35,564 nucleotides of DNA. It comes from a virus. Of the stretch, positions 17,307 through 24,311 are shown in pieces. The stretch lies in IMG/VR virus record IMGVR_UViG_3300048834_000273, positions 1 to 35,564 of that record; one strand, 5' to 3'. Positions within the stretch are counted from its first letter, which is position 1. Each line of letters starts with the position of its first letter. Made by a program: the position numbers and the translations under genes. Below the pieces are notes generated by a model. It was given only the letters and a program-made list of their open reading frames with translations. It did no database searches and had not been told where the DNA came from.

Positions 17307-17630
17307 CTAGGCCCTGCCCCGAGCCCGTGCGGAGGCCACCCCCCCGGCCTGACCGCCTGCCCGCACGTTGCAGGTGACGTGCTCGGGATGCGAAGGGAGC
17401 CCTGCCCGGTGCCCGAGATGCCACACGGCGCCAGGGGGGATGAGGTCCCCGCAGCGCCAGCAGTCAACGGTGCCAGCCGCCACGAGTGGGGCCCAGGCCT
17501 CCCGCTCGGCCCGGTGCTGCGAACCGTAGAGGTCGCCGCGCCGTGCGTTGCGTGCCCGGTCCCTCTCCTGTCGGCAGGTCGGGCAGGGTGAGCGGTGGAC
17601 AGCTGCACCGCAGCCGATGCAGGGGATCAC
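17307..17630 (-). CDS. HNH endonuclease (terminase-associated)
   Basis: The product has 107 residues from GTG 17630 (GGGAGG eight bases upstream). A Cys pair near the start (CIGC, CPTC) is followed by YGSQHRAEREAWAPLV. The HNH core covers residues 57-90: CWRCGDLIPPGAVWHLGH, then HPEHVTCNVRAGG, with His71/74, His84 and Asn88 as likely metal-site residues. HNH proteins beside terminase genes are needed for cos cleavage and packaging in HK97-type phages. The likely partner is the terminase encoded immediately downstream. Confidence 0.88.
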   Translation of the reverse strand: MIPCIGCGAAVHRSPCPTCRQERDRARNARRGDLYGSQHRAEREAWAPLVAAGTVDCWRCGDLIPPGAVWHLGHRAGLPSHPEHVTCNVRAGGQAGGVASARARGRA

Positions 17631-17722
17631 CTGGGGGACCTCCCTGGGTGGGGGTGGTGCTGCTCGAGGATGTCGAGCGGGCTTGCCGGGGTGGCCCTCC
17701 GGGGTGAGCTTGGAACGTGAAA

Positions 17723-17751
17723 CGCCCGGGTGTCTTCCGACACGCCGGGCG
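17723..17751 (-). terminator. Strong hairpin between early and late regions
   Basis: An inverted repeat pairs cgcccgggtgtc (17723-17734) with 17739-17751 across a 4-base loop, with one bulged G. On the minus strand a short TTT follows. It lies about 20 bases downstream of the promoter at 17771-17799, so it may terminate early transcripts or act as a 5' leader element of the late transcript. Confidence 0.65.
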
Positions 17752-17770
17752 ACTCAACCAACTGGACGTG

Positions 17771-17799
17771 ATCGTGCCACGTTTGCGCTGGTAGGTCAA
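17771..17799 (-). promoter_or_regulatory. Candidate late promoter
   Basis: On the minus strand TTGACC (17799-17794) and CACGAT (17776-17771) are separated by 17 bases, a good match to a housekeeping-sigma promoter and the same -10 hexamer proposed for the repressor gene. It lies in the 196-base gap (17631-17826) between the early operon and the HNH/terminase genes. No other gene is seen in that gap. Confidence 0.5.
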
Positions 17800-17826
17800 G
17801 GATCGAACTACACCGGTGTGATTCGG

Positions 17827-18597
17827 TCATCGGCGGCGCCGCTTCGCCTTCTTCGCTGGGCGGGCCCGGGCGACCATCTCGGCGGTGATCCGCTTCCCCG
17901 AGTGGCGTGCGTCGAGCAGCTCGAGCGCAGGCATCACGGCTTCGGTGGCGTGGAAGTCGCCGCACCACCGGCACACACCGAGCACCGGGTACCGATCCGA
18001 CCGGGGTTCACGGGCACCGACCCGGAGGCAGGACCGGCACCACATCTCGGTCGTGTCCGCGGCCAGGCCGACATCACGCTGCACGTTCGGGGTCGACGGT
18101 GCGCTCCCCCACTGCTCGATGATCTGGCCGAGCTCGACCACGACCTGGTGCAGGGCTTCGGCGTCGCGCCACTGCACCGACCGGCCGAGGCCGTGGTCGA
18201 TCATCACCCGCACTTCGAGGTGGCAGCGGATCAGCAGACGACGACCCGACAGGGTCGGGGCCAGGTGACGGCCGCCGGCCGCCGTCACGCACCGGGTCAC
18301 CGCGGTGTGGACCCGGGCGGGCAGGGCGTCGAGCCGGTCGAGGATCTGCTGCTCCCGTGGCACCCCGGTCTCGATCACCCGCTCCACCACTGACGCCGAG
18401 GCGTGCGGGCCGGAGTGCACGAACCCGCCACCACCAGACGGCACACCCGTCCCGGACGCAGCACCCGACATCCCGGGGAGTGCGTCGAGCAGGATGGCGC
18501 GGACATCGTCCCAGCGGGCGATCGCATCGAGGAGGACGTGCTCAACCTCGACCAGGACAGCGGACGGGGTGGTCGGCAGACGACGGGTGATGGTCAT
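17827..18597 (-). CDS. Zinc-binding protein of unknown function, last gene of early operon
   Basis: A 256-residue protein from ATG 18597, overlapping the upstream stop. Residues 1-150 are largely helical, with a Gly-rich loop at about 43-60. A CRSC / CRWC pair of CxxC motifs (near residues 187-213) forms a likely zinc knuckle, and the C-terminus is a very basic tail (ARPAKKAKRRRR). Basic tail plus zinc site suggest nucleic-acid binding. Its place beside the HNH/replication-like gene suggests a partner in replication or late switching. No family recognised. Confidence 0.6.
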   Translation of the reverse strand: MTITRRLPTTPSAVLVEVEHVLLDAIARWDDVRAILLDALPGMSGAASGTGVPSGGGGFVHSGPHASASVVERVIETGVPREQQILDRLDALPARVHTAVTRCVTAAGGRHLAPTLSGRRLLIRCHLEVRVMIDHGLGRSVQWRDAEALHQVVVELGQIIEQWGSAPSTPNVQRDVGLAADTTEMWCRSCLRVGAREPRSDRYPVLGVCRWCGDFHATEAVMPALELLDARHSGKRITAEMVARARPAKKAKRRRR

Positions 18598-19643
18598 GCG
18601 ATGTGCCCCCCTGGGAAGTGATGGTCGTCGTGCGGAGGGACTGTCTGCGGCAGCAGGTGCTCACCTTGGCGAGACTCGACCTGACCAGAGACCTGACCAG
18701 AGACCTGACCAGAGACCTGACCAGAGACCTGACCAGGACCACCACCAGGACCACCACCAGACCAGGACCTGTCCCTGGTCCGTCCCGAGTCGTGCGCGTC
18801 GCGGGCGCGTGTCGCGCTCGCGCGTGAGGGAGCGCTGGTCGGTGGTGTGGTCGGTGGTACCACCGCAGGACCAGCGGTGGTACCACGCGTGGTACCACCG
18901 TGGTCGGTGCTGGTGTGGTCCTGGTCGGTGGTCGCGGCCTGGTCTTCGGTCGCCCATGACTCGTCGCCAGAGGTGTCCGCTGCGCCGAGGCGGCGGATGC
19001 GCGGCTCAGGGAGCAGGCTCATCCCTGCTTCCTCTGGGGTGCGCTTGTTCTTGAACTGGTTGCACTCCTGGCAGCAGATGACGAGGTTCTCGAGTGTGTT
19101 CGGTCCGTTGGGGTCGAGGTGGTCGATGGTGAGCTTGTCGGGTGAGCGGGTGTCCTTCTCCTTCTTGCGGGACACTCTGCGGCCGCCACAGCGGTCGTAG
19201 CGGCATCGGTGGCCGTCGCGGCGGATCAGCTGAGCGACGAGGAAGTCGTCGCCGAGCAGGTCCTTCTTCCGGGTGTTCTTGGCGCGTCGCTCCTTGACGA
19301 CGTCGGCCTTCTCCCCGTAGCCGTCCCAGAAGTCGTGCTGGCGGTAGCAGCCTGCGGGAACCCCGCCGGTGGTGACCGGGCACTTCTCCGAGGTGCATGT
19401 GTCGCCGGGCTGGTGCCACTCGCCCGCTGCGATGAGGGCGTTGACGGCCTTCTTCGTCGCTGCCGGTGACCGGTGGAACGAGAACGCTGCGAGCGCGGGG
19501 AGCATGTGCTGCTCGACGAGGCCGTCGCTGAGCTGTCGGTTGGCGTGCATGATGCCGTTCAGGCGGAGCAGGTAGGCGTCGGCGCCGAGCGCGAGCAGGC
19601 GAGGGTTGCCGAACTCTTCGTCGCGGAGTTGGGTGATCGTCAT
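18594..19643 (-). CDS. HNH-domain protein, probable replication initiator with embedded origin
   Basis: The product has 349 residues from ATG 19643. Residues 10-80 are a helical region resembling the N-terminal winged-helix-like domain of actinophage replication proteins (LLRLNGIMHANRQLSDGLVE). Residues 100-210 form an HNH/McrA-like nuclease domain with Cys147/Cys152, LTIDHLDPNGPNTLENLVIC (His175) and CQECN (Cys191/194, Asn195). From about 235 on it is low-complexity and includes five SGQV repeats, plus Thr/Pro-rich stretches. That DNA also holds iteron-like repeats and a palindrome, as lambda's origin lies inside its O gene. A replication role is inferred; a plain HNH homing-type nuclease is the alternative. 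Confidence 0.65.
   Translation of the reverse strand: MTITQLRDEEFGNPRLLALGADAYLLRLNGIMHANRQLSDGLVEQHMLPALAAFSFHRSPAATKKAVNALIAAGEWHQPGDTCTSEKCPVTTGGVPAGCYRQHDFWDGYGEKADVVKERRAKNTRKKDLLGDDFLVAQLIRRDGHRCRYDRCGGRRVSRKKEKDTRSPDKLTIDHLDPNGPNTLENLVICCQECNQFKNKRTPEEAGMSLLPEPRIRRLGAADTSGDESWATEDQAATTDQDHTSTDHGGTTRGTTAGPAVVPPTTPPTSAPSRASATRARDAHDSGRTRDRSWSGGGPGGGPGQVSGQVSGQVSGQVSGQVESRQGEHLLPQTVPPHDDHHFPGGHIA
18678..18737. repeat. Five tandem 12-bp repeats (iteron-like)
   Basis: The unit gacctgaccaga is repeated four times exactly, with a fifth copy at 18726-18737 differing in its last base. It encodes S-G-Q-V on the minus strand. Two related accaccaccag(g/a) units follow to 18761. Tandem identical units in a replication-protein gene are a typical initiator binding array. 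Confidence 0.85.
18836..18932. repeat. Palindromes and direct repeats, candidate replication origin
   Basis: A perfect 12-bp palindrome lies at 18853-18864 (ggtggtaccacc) and a perfect 26-bp palindrome at 18875-18900 contains two more GGTACC cores. The 11-mer tggtcggtggt occurs exactly at 18836, 18848 and 18922, with a variant at 18901. Together with the 12-bp array at 18678-18737 they make a dense repeat cluster of about 255 bp with the features of an origin. Confidence 0.6.
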
Positions 19644-20398
19644 TCGTCGAGCTCCACGTATGGGGGGAACGGCAGGACGTGCACGTCTTCGGGTGGTGGG
19701 ATCTGCTCGCCGTCGTTGAGCGCCCTGAACGGTGCGTACGGGTATCGGGGGCGCGGTTCGTCGCCGGCGGCGATGCGACGGGCGTCCTCGACGTCGATCG
19801 GGAACTCGCGGGACCGTCTCGGGATCTCGCACTTCGCGTCGAGGTGGTAGGCGTACCAGCGGTCGGTGGCGCCCTCGGCGTACAGCTTGGAGAAGAACGC
19901 GTGGGCTTCTTCCCAGACGGCCGAGTAGCAAGGGCGGAGGATCGGGATACACGGGTCCTGAGCCTTCCGGTTGGCCATGTCGGCCATCGTCGGGAGCGGG
20001 CCCTCGAGGCCGCTGCAGCGCCTCATGTTGCACTTGGGGGTGCGTCGGTGGAGTTCGAAGTCGCGGAGCACGACGAAGCCGACGGCGACGTCTCGGCCGC
20101 ACTTGCGGCACGCGAACGGGCTGGATGACGGGACCGCTGCGGCGTCCGGATTGTGGGCCAGGTTGTAGCGGGGTCGCTCGGCGAGGATCACCGACCGCTC
20201 GTGACGTTCCGCCTCGACTCGGGTGACCTCGCCGAGATGCTCGACTTCCATCCGGGCGACGAACGGCCACCACGGCTTCGCGCGGCGATGCTCGGATGCT
20301 CGGACGGCGGCGTGGAGGGAGATCCCGACGTACAGGAGTGCGTCGTCGGCGTCGTAGAAGCGGTAGAGGTCCATGTTCGACATGGTCGCGTTGCTCAC
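19640..20398 (-). CDS. GIY-YIG nuclease-domain protein with zinc-binding middle
   Basis: The product has 252 residues. GTG 20398 is chosen for its GTGA overlap with the WhiB gene; ATG 20383 is an alternative. The GIY-YIG fold is visible: LYRF at 11-14, LLYVGISLHAAVRASEH at 21-37 with the usual Arg and His, and a Glu-containing helix near 65-80. A CRKCGRDVAV ... CNMRRC cysteine cluster lies near residues 102-133. The C-terminal 100 residues are Pro/Arg-rich, unknown. It may act in recombination, DNA processing or defence against rival DNA. It lies just before the HNH/replication gene. Confidence 0.75.
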   Translation of the reverse strand: MSNATMSNMDLYRFYDADDALLYVGISLHAAVRASEHRRAKPWWPFVARMEVEHLGEVTRVEAERHERSVILAERPRYNLAHNPDAAAVPSSSPFACRKCGRDVAVGFVVLRDFELHRRTPKCNMRRCSGLEGPLPTMADMANRKAQDPCIPILRPCYSAVWEEAHAFFSKLYAEGATDRWYAYHLDAKCEIPRRSREFPIDVEDARRIAAGDEPRPRYPYAPFRALNDGEQIPPPEDVHVLPFPPYVELDE

Positions 20399-20733
20399 GC
20401 AGCGGTCACCACCTTGAGTGTGCGGCGCATCCGGCGGCGCTCCGTGGCGGAGAACCCGCCTCGGACACCGTTCACGGCGTCGTTGTCGTCGAGCTCCTCG
20501 ACGGCGGCGGCGCGCAGGCAGGCGAGACGGACCGGGCAGGCGTCGCACAGCGCGGCGACGTGGCGGGACACGGTGCGGCCGGGGCCGGGGGTGTCGTCGA
20601 AGAACAGGGTGCGTGGGAGGCCTCGGCAGCGTGCGTGCTTCCGCCAGGAGGCTGTCGGGGGGTGTGGGAGGTAGCGGAGCGCCCAGGAGGCTCGTACGGC
20701 GTCCTGGCGGGCCTGGGCGAGGGTCCAGGTCAT
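20395..20733 (-). CDS. WhiB-family iron-sulfur regulator
   Basis: A 112-residue protein using ATG 20733, which overlaps the gene upstream. It has the four WhiB cysteines C36, C63, C66 and C72 (C-x26-CxxC-x5-C) that hold a [4Fe-4S] cluster, the F-F-D motif at 44-46 and a basic turn GVRGG at 89-93 followed by a basic DNA-contact tail (RRRMRRTLK). WhiB proteins regulate host promoters by binding the sigma factor; phage copies can interfere with the host's own WhiB proteins and superinfection. The usual GVWGG reads GVRGG here. Confidence 0.92.
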   Translation of the reverse strand: MTWTLAQARQDAVRASWALRYLPHPPTASWRKHARCRGLPRTLFFDDTPGPGRTVSRHVAALCDACPVRLACLRAAAVEELDDNDAVNGVRGGFSATERRRMRRTLKVVTAA

Positions 20734-20888
20734 CGGCGCACCACCCGCCAGCGAAGGCCAAGGCCTACCCACCCGACCATGTGGACGAGGAGGTCGATGC
20801 GTGAGCCGAGGGTGTCCCATTCGTGGCCCGGGTCGGCGACGGGCCAGACGCCGAACAGGCTGATCCAGAGGAGGAGTGCGTCGGTCAC
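20730..20888 (-). CDS. Small membrane protein
   Basis: A 52-residue protein from GTG 20888, overlapping both neighbours by four bases (GTGA, ATGA). Two hydrophobic stretches are present: ALLLWISLFGVWPV near residues 4-17 and LLVHMVGWVGLGL near 33-45, with Arg residues at the end. The function is unknown. The packing on both sides makes a real gene likely. Confidence 0.5.
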   Translation of the reverse strand: MTDALLLWISLFGVWPVADPGHEWDTLGSRIDLLVHMVGWVGLGLRWRVVRR

Positions 20889-21157
20889 GGCACTGCCTTC
20901 CAGATGGGTGGGAGCGTCGGTGTCGCGTAGCGGATGACCTCGGTGACGACTTCGCCCGCCTCGAGATCGATCTGCACGTTCCCGGCGCCGTCGCGGACGT
21001 CTTGTACTGCGTCGGTCCAACCTTCGCCGATAGTGATCGATGAGGTACGTGACGGGTCGATGCCGTGGGACGTCATCCAGTCCATGAGCGGTGCCAGGAG
21101 CCCCGAGGCCCGGAGCTCGGCGAGGTCCGCTACGGTGTACATGCTCTTCATCTCCAT
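20885..21157 (-). CDS. Hypothetical early protein
   Basis: A 90-residue protein from ATG 21157 (ATGA overlap with the upstream stop). It has an N-terminal helical portion (YTVADLAELRASGLLAPLMDW), then a strand-rich portion, with EVVTEVIRYATPTLPPIW at the end. No known motif. The start is fixed by the overlap. Confidence 0.55.
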   Translation of the reverse strand: MEMKSMYTVADLAELRASGLLAPLMDWMTSHGIDPSRTSSITIGEGWTDAVQDVRDGAGNVQIDLEAGEVVTEVIRYATPTLPPIWKAVP

Positions 21158-21471
21158 CAGCGGCCCCGCTCGGGCTCGTCGGTGGTGATCCACGATCGGA
21201 GGTCGTCGAGACGACGTGCCTGACCCGCAGGGTTGGCTCGGTGTCGGCGGGCGCCGACGAAGCGGCCCTGCGATCGGGCGATGACGACCTCTTCGTACGC
21301 GTACGGGTGCGCGGTCGTGAGGTCGTAGCGGCGCAGCGTCAGTTGCCACCGGTCCCAGGACCAGAGCATCCAGTCGCCGTCGCTCACGGCGGTGGCGACG
21401 ATCTCTCGGATGCTCGGGCTCATCGGGCCGAGCGAGTCGAGCCAGGCCTCCTGCTGGGCGTCGCGGCTCAT
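21157..21471 (-). CDS. Hypothetical early protein
   Basis: A 104-residue protein from ATG 21471 (ATGA overlap upstream). The N-terminal helix (RDAQQEAWLDSLGPMSPSIR) leads into a Trp/Arg-rich middle (WMLWSWDRWQLTLRRYDL) and a basic region. The composition would suit nucleic-acid or protein contact; no family recognised. Confidence 0.55.
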   Translation of the reverse strand: MSRDAQQEAWLDSLGPMSPSIREIVATAVSDGDWMLWSWDRWQLTLRRYDLTTAHPYAYEEVVIARSQGRFVGARRHRANPAGQARRLDDLRSWITTDEPERGR

Positions 21472-21641
21472 TGCGTGCTCCTCTCGGCGTAGGTGATGGC
21501 CTGCTCGAGGTTGTCGATGGTGCCCTGGTCGACGTCGGGGAACACGGCGAGGTGGTGGTCGCGGTGGGCGGTATGCCAGGCGATCGAGAAGACGCCGAGG
21601 TCGTAGCGGGCACCGAACCCGCACGAGCAGTCGATGCTCAT
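21468..21641 (-). CDS. Mini zinc-finger protein, HRDHH family (copy 1)
   Basis: Only 57 residues from ATG 21641. Cys5 and Cys7 (CSCG) are followed, 15 residues after Cys7, by H23TAHRDHH30, giving C-x-C-x15-H-x2-H-R-D-H-H. The neighbouring gene at 21638-22018 has the same motif with identical spacing. The pattern predicts one metal site and an odd His-rich end. Role unknown; perhaps a small protein binder or regulator. A duplicate relation to its neighbour is inferred from the motif. Confidence 0.7.
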   Translation of the reverse strand: MSIDCSCGFGARYDLGVFSIAWHTAHRDHHLAVFPDVDQGTIDNLEQAITYAERSTQ

Positions 21642-22018
21642 GGTGTCCGTCGCTTCCTGCTCTGTTCGGGGTGGCGGCGCACGAGCGTCCACCGGCTGAA
21701 GAGGGCCCAGGCGGCAGCTATGCGTACGAGCCCGTCGACGCCGGGGGTGACCTCGAGGGGCCATAGCCCAGAGAGCAAGAGCCAGAACACGACGAACAGG
21801 ATCACCGTGTCGACGACGCGGTCCTTCCTCATGCGGCGGGCCTCGTGTGCTGCGTCCATCCAGTCGAGGGCTTCGGCGACCTTCACGAGCTCGTCGAGGT
21901 GCCAGTTGTTCCCGATGACTCGTCGGTGATGATCGCGGTGCGACCGGTGGAATGCCGAGCTGGCGATGGACGGATCCTCGGGTGGTTCCCACCCGCACTC
22001 GCAGTACGGGTGGTTCAT
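21638..22018 (-). CDS. Mini zinc-finger fused to a membrane anchor, HRDHH family (copy 2)
   Basis: A 126-residue protein from ATG 22018 (ATGA overlap). Residues 6-31 repeat the motif of its neighbour: C6-E-C8-G, then H24RSHRDHH31 with the same 15-residue gap. Residues 32-65 are a helix with DELVKVAEALDWMD. Two transmembrane stretches follow (about 71-86, 95-110: VILFVVFWLLLSGLWP and LVRIAAAWALFSRW) before a basic end. It seems to be a membrane-anchored version of the finger. Function not known. Confidence 0.65.
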   Translation of the reverse strand: MNHPYCECGWEPPEDPSIASSAFHRSHRDHHRRVIGNNWHLDELVKVAEALDWMDAAHEARRMRKDRVVDTVILFVVFWLLLSGLWPLEVTPGVDGLVRIAAAWALFSRWTLVRRHPEQSRKRRTP

Positions 22019-22473
22019 GGCGCGGCCCGCTCCACGATCAGGACGGACCCGCCAGGGACAGCGTCGGGGAGGGTGATGGTCCTGCACTGGCGAAGGTCGG
22101 ACCAGTAGACGTCGATGTAGCCGTTCTCCATCGGGTCGGCCACAACGACCACCCTGGGTAGGTCGGTGAACGGCGCCTCGTCCTCGTGGATGACGGGCGG
22201 CACCTCGACCACCCGCACGAACCCGGCACGCCGCCAGGTGGCGGGGCAATCGCAGTGCTCGCCGTTGCAGTCGGTCGGGTCGGCCAGCGGGCACGCTTTC
22301 AGCCCAGGCTCCACCACCGGCAGCACGTCGCCGACGATGACGTCATGCAGATACTCAGCCCCGCCGCTGTCGTCGGGGACGTGCGGTAGCGCCACCATCT
22401 TCCCGACCGGCGTGTCCACGATGGCGTCCCGCAGGACGGCGGTCTGGCCGTTGTGGGCGACCAGGGCGGTCAC
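22015..22473 (-). CDS. Hypothetical Cys-rich early protein
   Basis: A 152-residue protein from GTG 22473 (GTGA overlap with the RusA gene). Beta strands dominate. A cysteine cluster CPLADPTDCNGEHCDCPATW near residues 61-80 is a possible metal site, and 'DLPRVVVVADPMENGYIDVY' lies near 104-123. I do not recognise a family. It is embedded in the run of overlapping genes. Confidence 0.55.
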   Translation of the reverse strand: MTALVAHNGQTAVLRDAIVDTPVGKMVALPHVPDDSGGAEYLHDVIVGDVLPVVEPGLKACPLADPTDCNGEHCDCPATWRRAGFVRVVEVPPVIHEDEAPFTDLPRVVVVADPMENGYIDVYWSDLRQCRTITLPDAVPGGSVLIVERAAP

Positions 22474-22937
22474 TGGAGTGCTCCGTCGGCGCGTGGGCCG
22501 CGGTCGATGGTTTCGATCCAGACGTAGGCGCCGGTCCAGCTGTCGACCTCGACCTTGGATGCCTCGATGGTCACGAACCGGGCGTCGTCGCGGATCAGTC
22601 CGCCGGCTTGGAGGCCGTCGCCGAGTGCCCGGATCAGCTTGTCGAGGTCGGGGGACGACGTCTTCCATCCTTCGCCCGCTGCGCGGAGTGCCTTGGGTCG
22701 GCTGGCGGGCATCGGGAACCGGAAGGTGACCGCGAGGTAGAGGGGCCCGTCGAGTGGTGTGCCGTCGGTGGTGCGGGCGACGTCTCGGGCGGTCTGTGCG
22801 ACGGTGGTGCGCCAGTCCTTGTGTCGTTGGCGGGCGTCGCGGGTCTTGCCGCCGTCGAGCATGGCGCCGTTGGGCATCTTGGTCTTGGAGCCCTGCGGGG
22901 TGGGAAGGCCGATGATCTCGAACGTGATGGACGGCAT
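22470..22937 (-). CDS. rusA: RusA-type Holliday junction resolvase
   Basis: A 155-residue protein from ATG 22937, of normal RusA length. It starts with the strand-turn pattern ITFEIIGLPTPQGSKTK, and contains the family core SPDLDKLIRALGDGLQAGGL with D97 and D99, and IRDDARFV with D117/D118. These match the three metal-binding Asp positions of RusA. It cuts four-way DNA junctions during recombination or replication, and would supply phage recombination functions in the early module. Confidence 0.92.
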   Translation of the reverse strand: MPSITFEIIGLPTPQGSKTKMPNGAMLDGGKTRDARQRHKDWRTTVAQTARDVARTTDGTPLDGPLYLAVTFRFPMPASRPKALRAAGEGWKTSSPDLDKLIRALGDGLQAGGLIRDDARFVTIEASKVEVDSWTGAYVWIETIDRGPRADGALQ

Positions 22938-23509
22938 CAGGCGGCGTCCTCGGGGTCGGAGCGGACCGGCGTGCGTTCGGTGGTGGTTGGCATCCGGTCG
23001 TGGGCGTCGCTGGTGTGGGCGACGAGAGCGCGCAGTGATCGGGCTTCGTGGCCGCAGGCGCAGCGCAGGACCATCGGGCCGACGAGTTGGGCGCCGGCGT
23101 CGGGGTCGGGGCGGGGCGGGCGCAGGTCGGCGGTGGTGGTCGAGTTCTTGGGGGTGACGCCGTGGTGGTGCTTGCGGTGCATGGCGAGCCCCGCGTTCGA
23201 CCCGAGCGTGTCCCCGCACTCGGGGCACGGGACCCGCTTCGATGCTGGGGACGGCCGGGTGGGTTCGGGCTTCGGGTTCTTCGGTCGCTTCGCCCGGGCG
23301 GGCGTCTTCGCGGAGCCGGTGGCGGCGGTGTCGAGCGCCTTGGACCACACCTGCGGGTCGATCGGGCCGCGTGCAGGTGTGGTGGTGAGCGCATCTCGGG
23401 CAGCCATGAGTCGAGCGTGCCGGTCATGGAGAGCTGCCATGTCGCTGCGGATCGTGTCGAGCTCGGCGTCGATCTCTTCGACGATCGGATCGGGGGCGGT
23501 GTCGTTCAC
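22937..23509 (-). CDS. Two-zinc-finger DNA-binding-like protein
   Basis: A 190-residue protein from GTG 23509 (GTGA overlap). Residues 1-55 are an acidic coiled coil (VEEIDAELDTIRSDMAALHD). Residues 105-128 form a C2H2-like finger (CPECGDTLGSNAGLAMHRKHH), and about 153-174 a second (CACGHEARSLRALVAHTSDAH). The linker between is Lys/Pro-rich. The layout fits a dimer that binds nucleic acid through fingers. Neighbouring RusA suggests a recombination helper. No closer assignment possible. Confidence 0.65.
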   Translation of the reverse strand: MNDTAPDPIVEEIDAELDTIRSDMAALHDRHARLMAARDALTTTPARGPIDPQVWSKALDTAATGSAKTPARAKRPKNPKPEPTRPSPASKRVPCPECGDTLGSNAGLAMHRKHHHGVTPKNSTTTADLRPPRPDPDAGAQLVGPMVLRCACGHEARSLRALVAHTSDAHDRMPTTTERTPVRSDPEDAA

Positions 23510-23820
23510 GACGTCCGTCCCAGCGCTGCGATGACGGCGGCCTTGGTCGTGGCAGGTGCAGCTTCCTCGGCGTCGATCGCTGCCTGGCGACGGATCTTGA
23601 GTTCCCCGAGGTACTCCTCGGCGAGCTCGGCGATGCGACGCTCCTGGTCGGTTGCCCACCCCCGGAACACGAGGCGCTCGAGGTCGGTCTCGGTCGCGCC
23701 GGCATCGAGGAGCTCTTCGAATGCTGCCTCGGCCTGGTCCTGGCGGACGCGTTCCACGCAGCCGGGGCAGGCGATCGTGAGCCGGTCGACGTCGTCGTGG
23801 GTGTGGGCGGGGCTGGTCAT
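23506..23820 (-). CDS. Hypothetical early protein with CPGC motif
   Basis: A 104-residue protein from ATG 23820. One CPGC motif near residues 18-21 follows a His/Asp-rich leader. The rest is charged and helical (AEAAFEELLDAGATETDLER, RRIAELAEEYLGELKIRRQA), likely a coiled coil. Single CxxC may form a shared metal site in a dimer. No family recognised. Confidence 0.55.
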   Translation of the reverse strand: MTSPAHTHDDVDRLTIACPGCVERVRQDQAEAAFEELLDAGATETDLERLVFRGWATDQERRIAELAEEYLGELKIRRQAAIDAEEAAPATTKAAVIAALGRTS

Positions 23821-24311
23821 GCGGTCCTCCTGTTGCGGTGTTCGTGGTGCCAGATGTCGAGGCCGGCGGGGGTGATGGCCCACACCTGGGCGCGGCGGCC
23901 GCGTGGGGTGTCGCGCTGGCGGCCGGTGTCGGTGACGAGGCCGAGTTCTTCGAGTTCCTTGCGGCGTTTCCCTGCGGAGTCGGGGCGGAGCCCGTTGATC
24001 GCTTCGTGTTCGGCGTCGATGAGGCCTTGTTCGGCGGCGTGGGCGAGGGCGTCGAGGACTTGCCATTGGGTGTGGCCGAGGGTGGGGGTGGTTGCTCGGG
24101 CTGCGTCGATGGCGGTGGGGAGGTCGTGGGTGCGGTGAGTGCGGCGGGTGGTGGGGGTGGCGGTGAGGTGGTGTTCTTGGACGGTGAGGAGTGCGCCGGA
24201 GGGGAAGCGGACGAGCACCTTGCCGTTGCGGGGTGGGTCGACGATGGCGACGATGTCGCGGCCGTTGGGTCCGAGGTCGTGGACGAGCATCCGGCGGTCC
24301 CCTCGCTTCAT
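23817..24311 (-). CDS. Winged-helix (MarR-like) regulator
   Basis: A 164-residue protein from ATG 24311. Residues 1-55 form a small beta-rich domain (DRRMLVHDLGPNGRDIVAIV). Residues 75-160 show a winged-helix pattern: TQWQVLDALAHAAEQGLIDA, then DSAGKRRKELEELGLVTDTG as likely recognition helix, and a wing with AQVWAITPAGLDIW. Such domains bind DNA as dimers; here it could regulate phage or host genes during early infection. Targets unknown. Confidence 0.65.
   Translation of the reverse strand: MKRGDRRMLVHDLGPNGRDIVAIVDPPRNGKVLVRFPSGALLTVQEHHLTATPTTRRTHRTHDLPTAIDAARATTPTLGHTQWQVLDALAHAAEQGLIDAEHEAINGLRPDSAGKRRKELEELGLVTDTGRQRDTPRGRRAQVWAITPAGLDIWHHEHRNRRTA

Noticed and set aside
17771-17815. 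tRNA-like piece on the minus strand (a TTCGATC T-loop followed by CCTACCA)
   Set aside because: The T-stem and acceptor do not pair, and the segment is better explained by the promoter placed there. No complete tRNA was found in the window.
18678-18761. Tandem 12-mers as a CRISPR or transposon end
   Set aside because: There are no spacers, no transposase, and the repeats are in frame (S-G-Q-V) within a gene. An initiator-binding array fits better.
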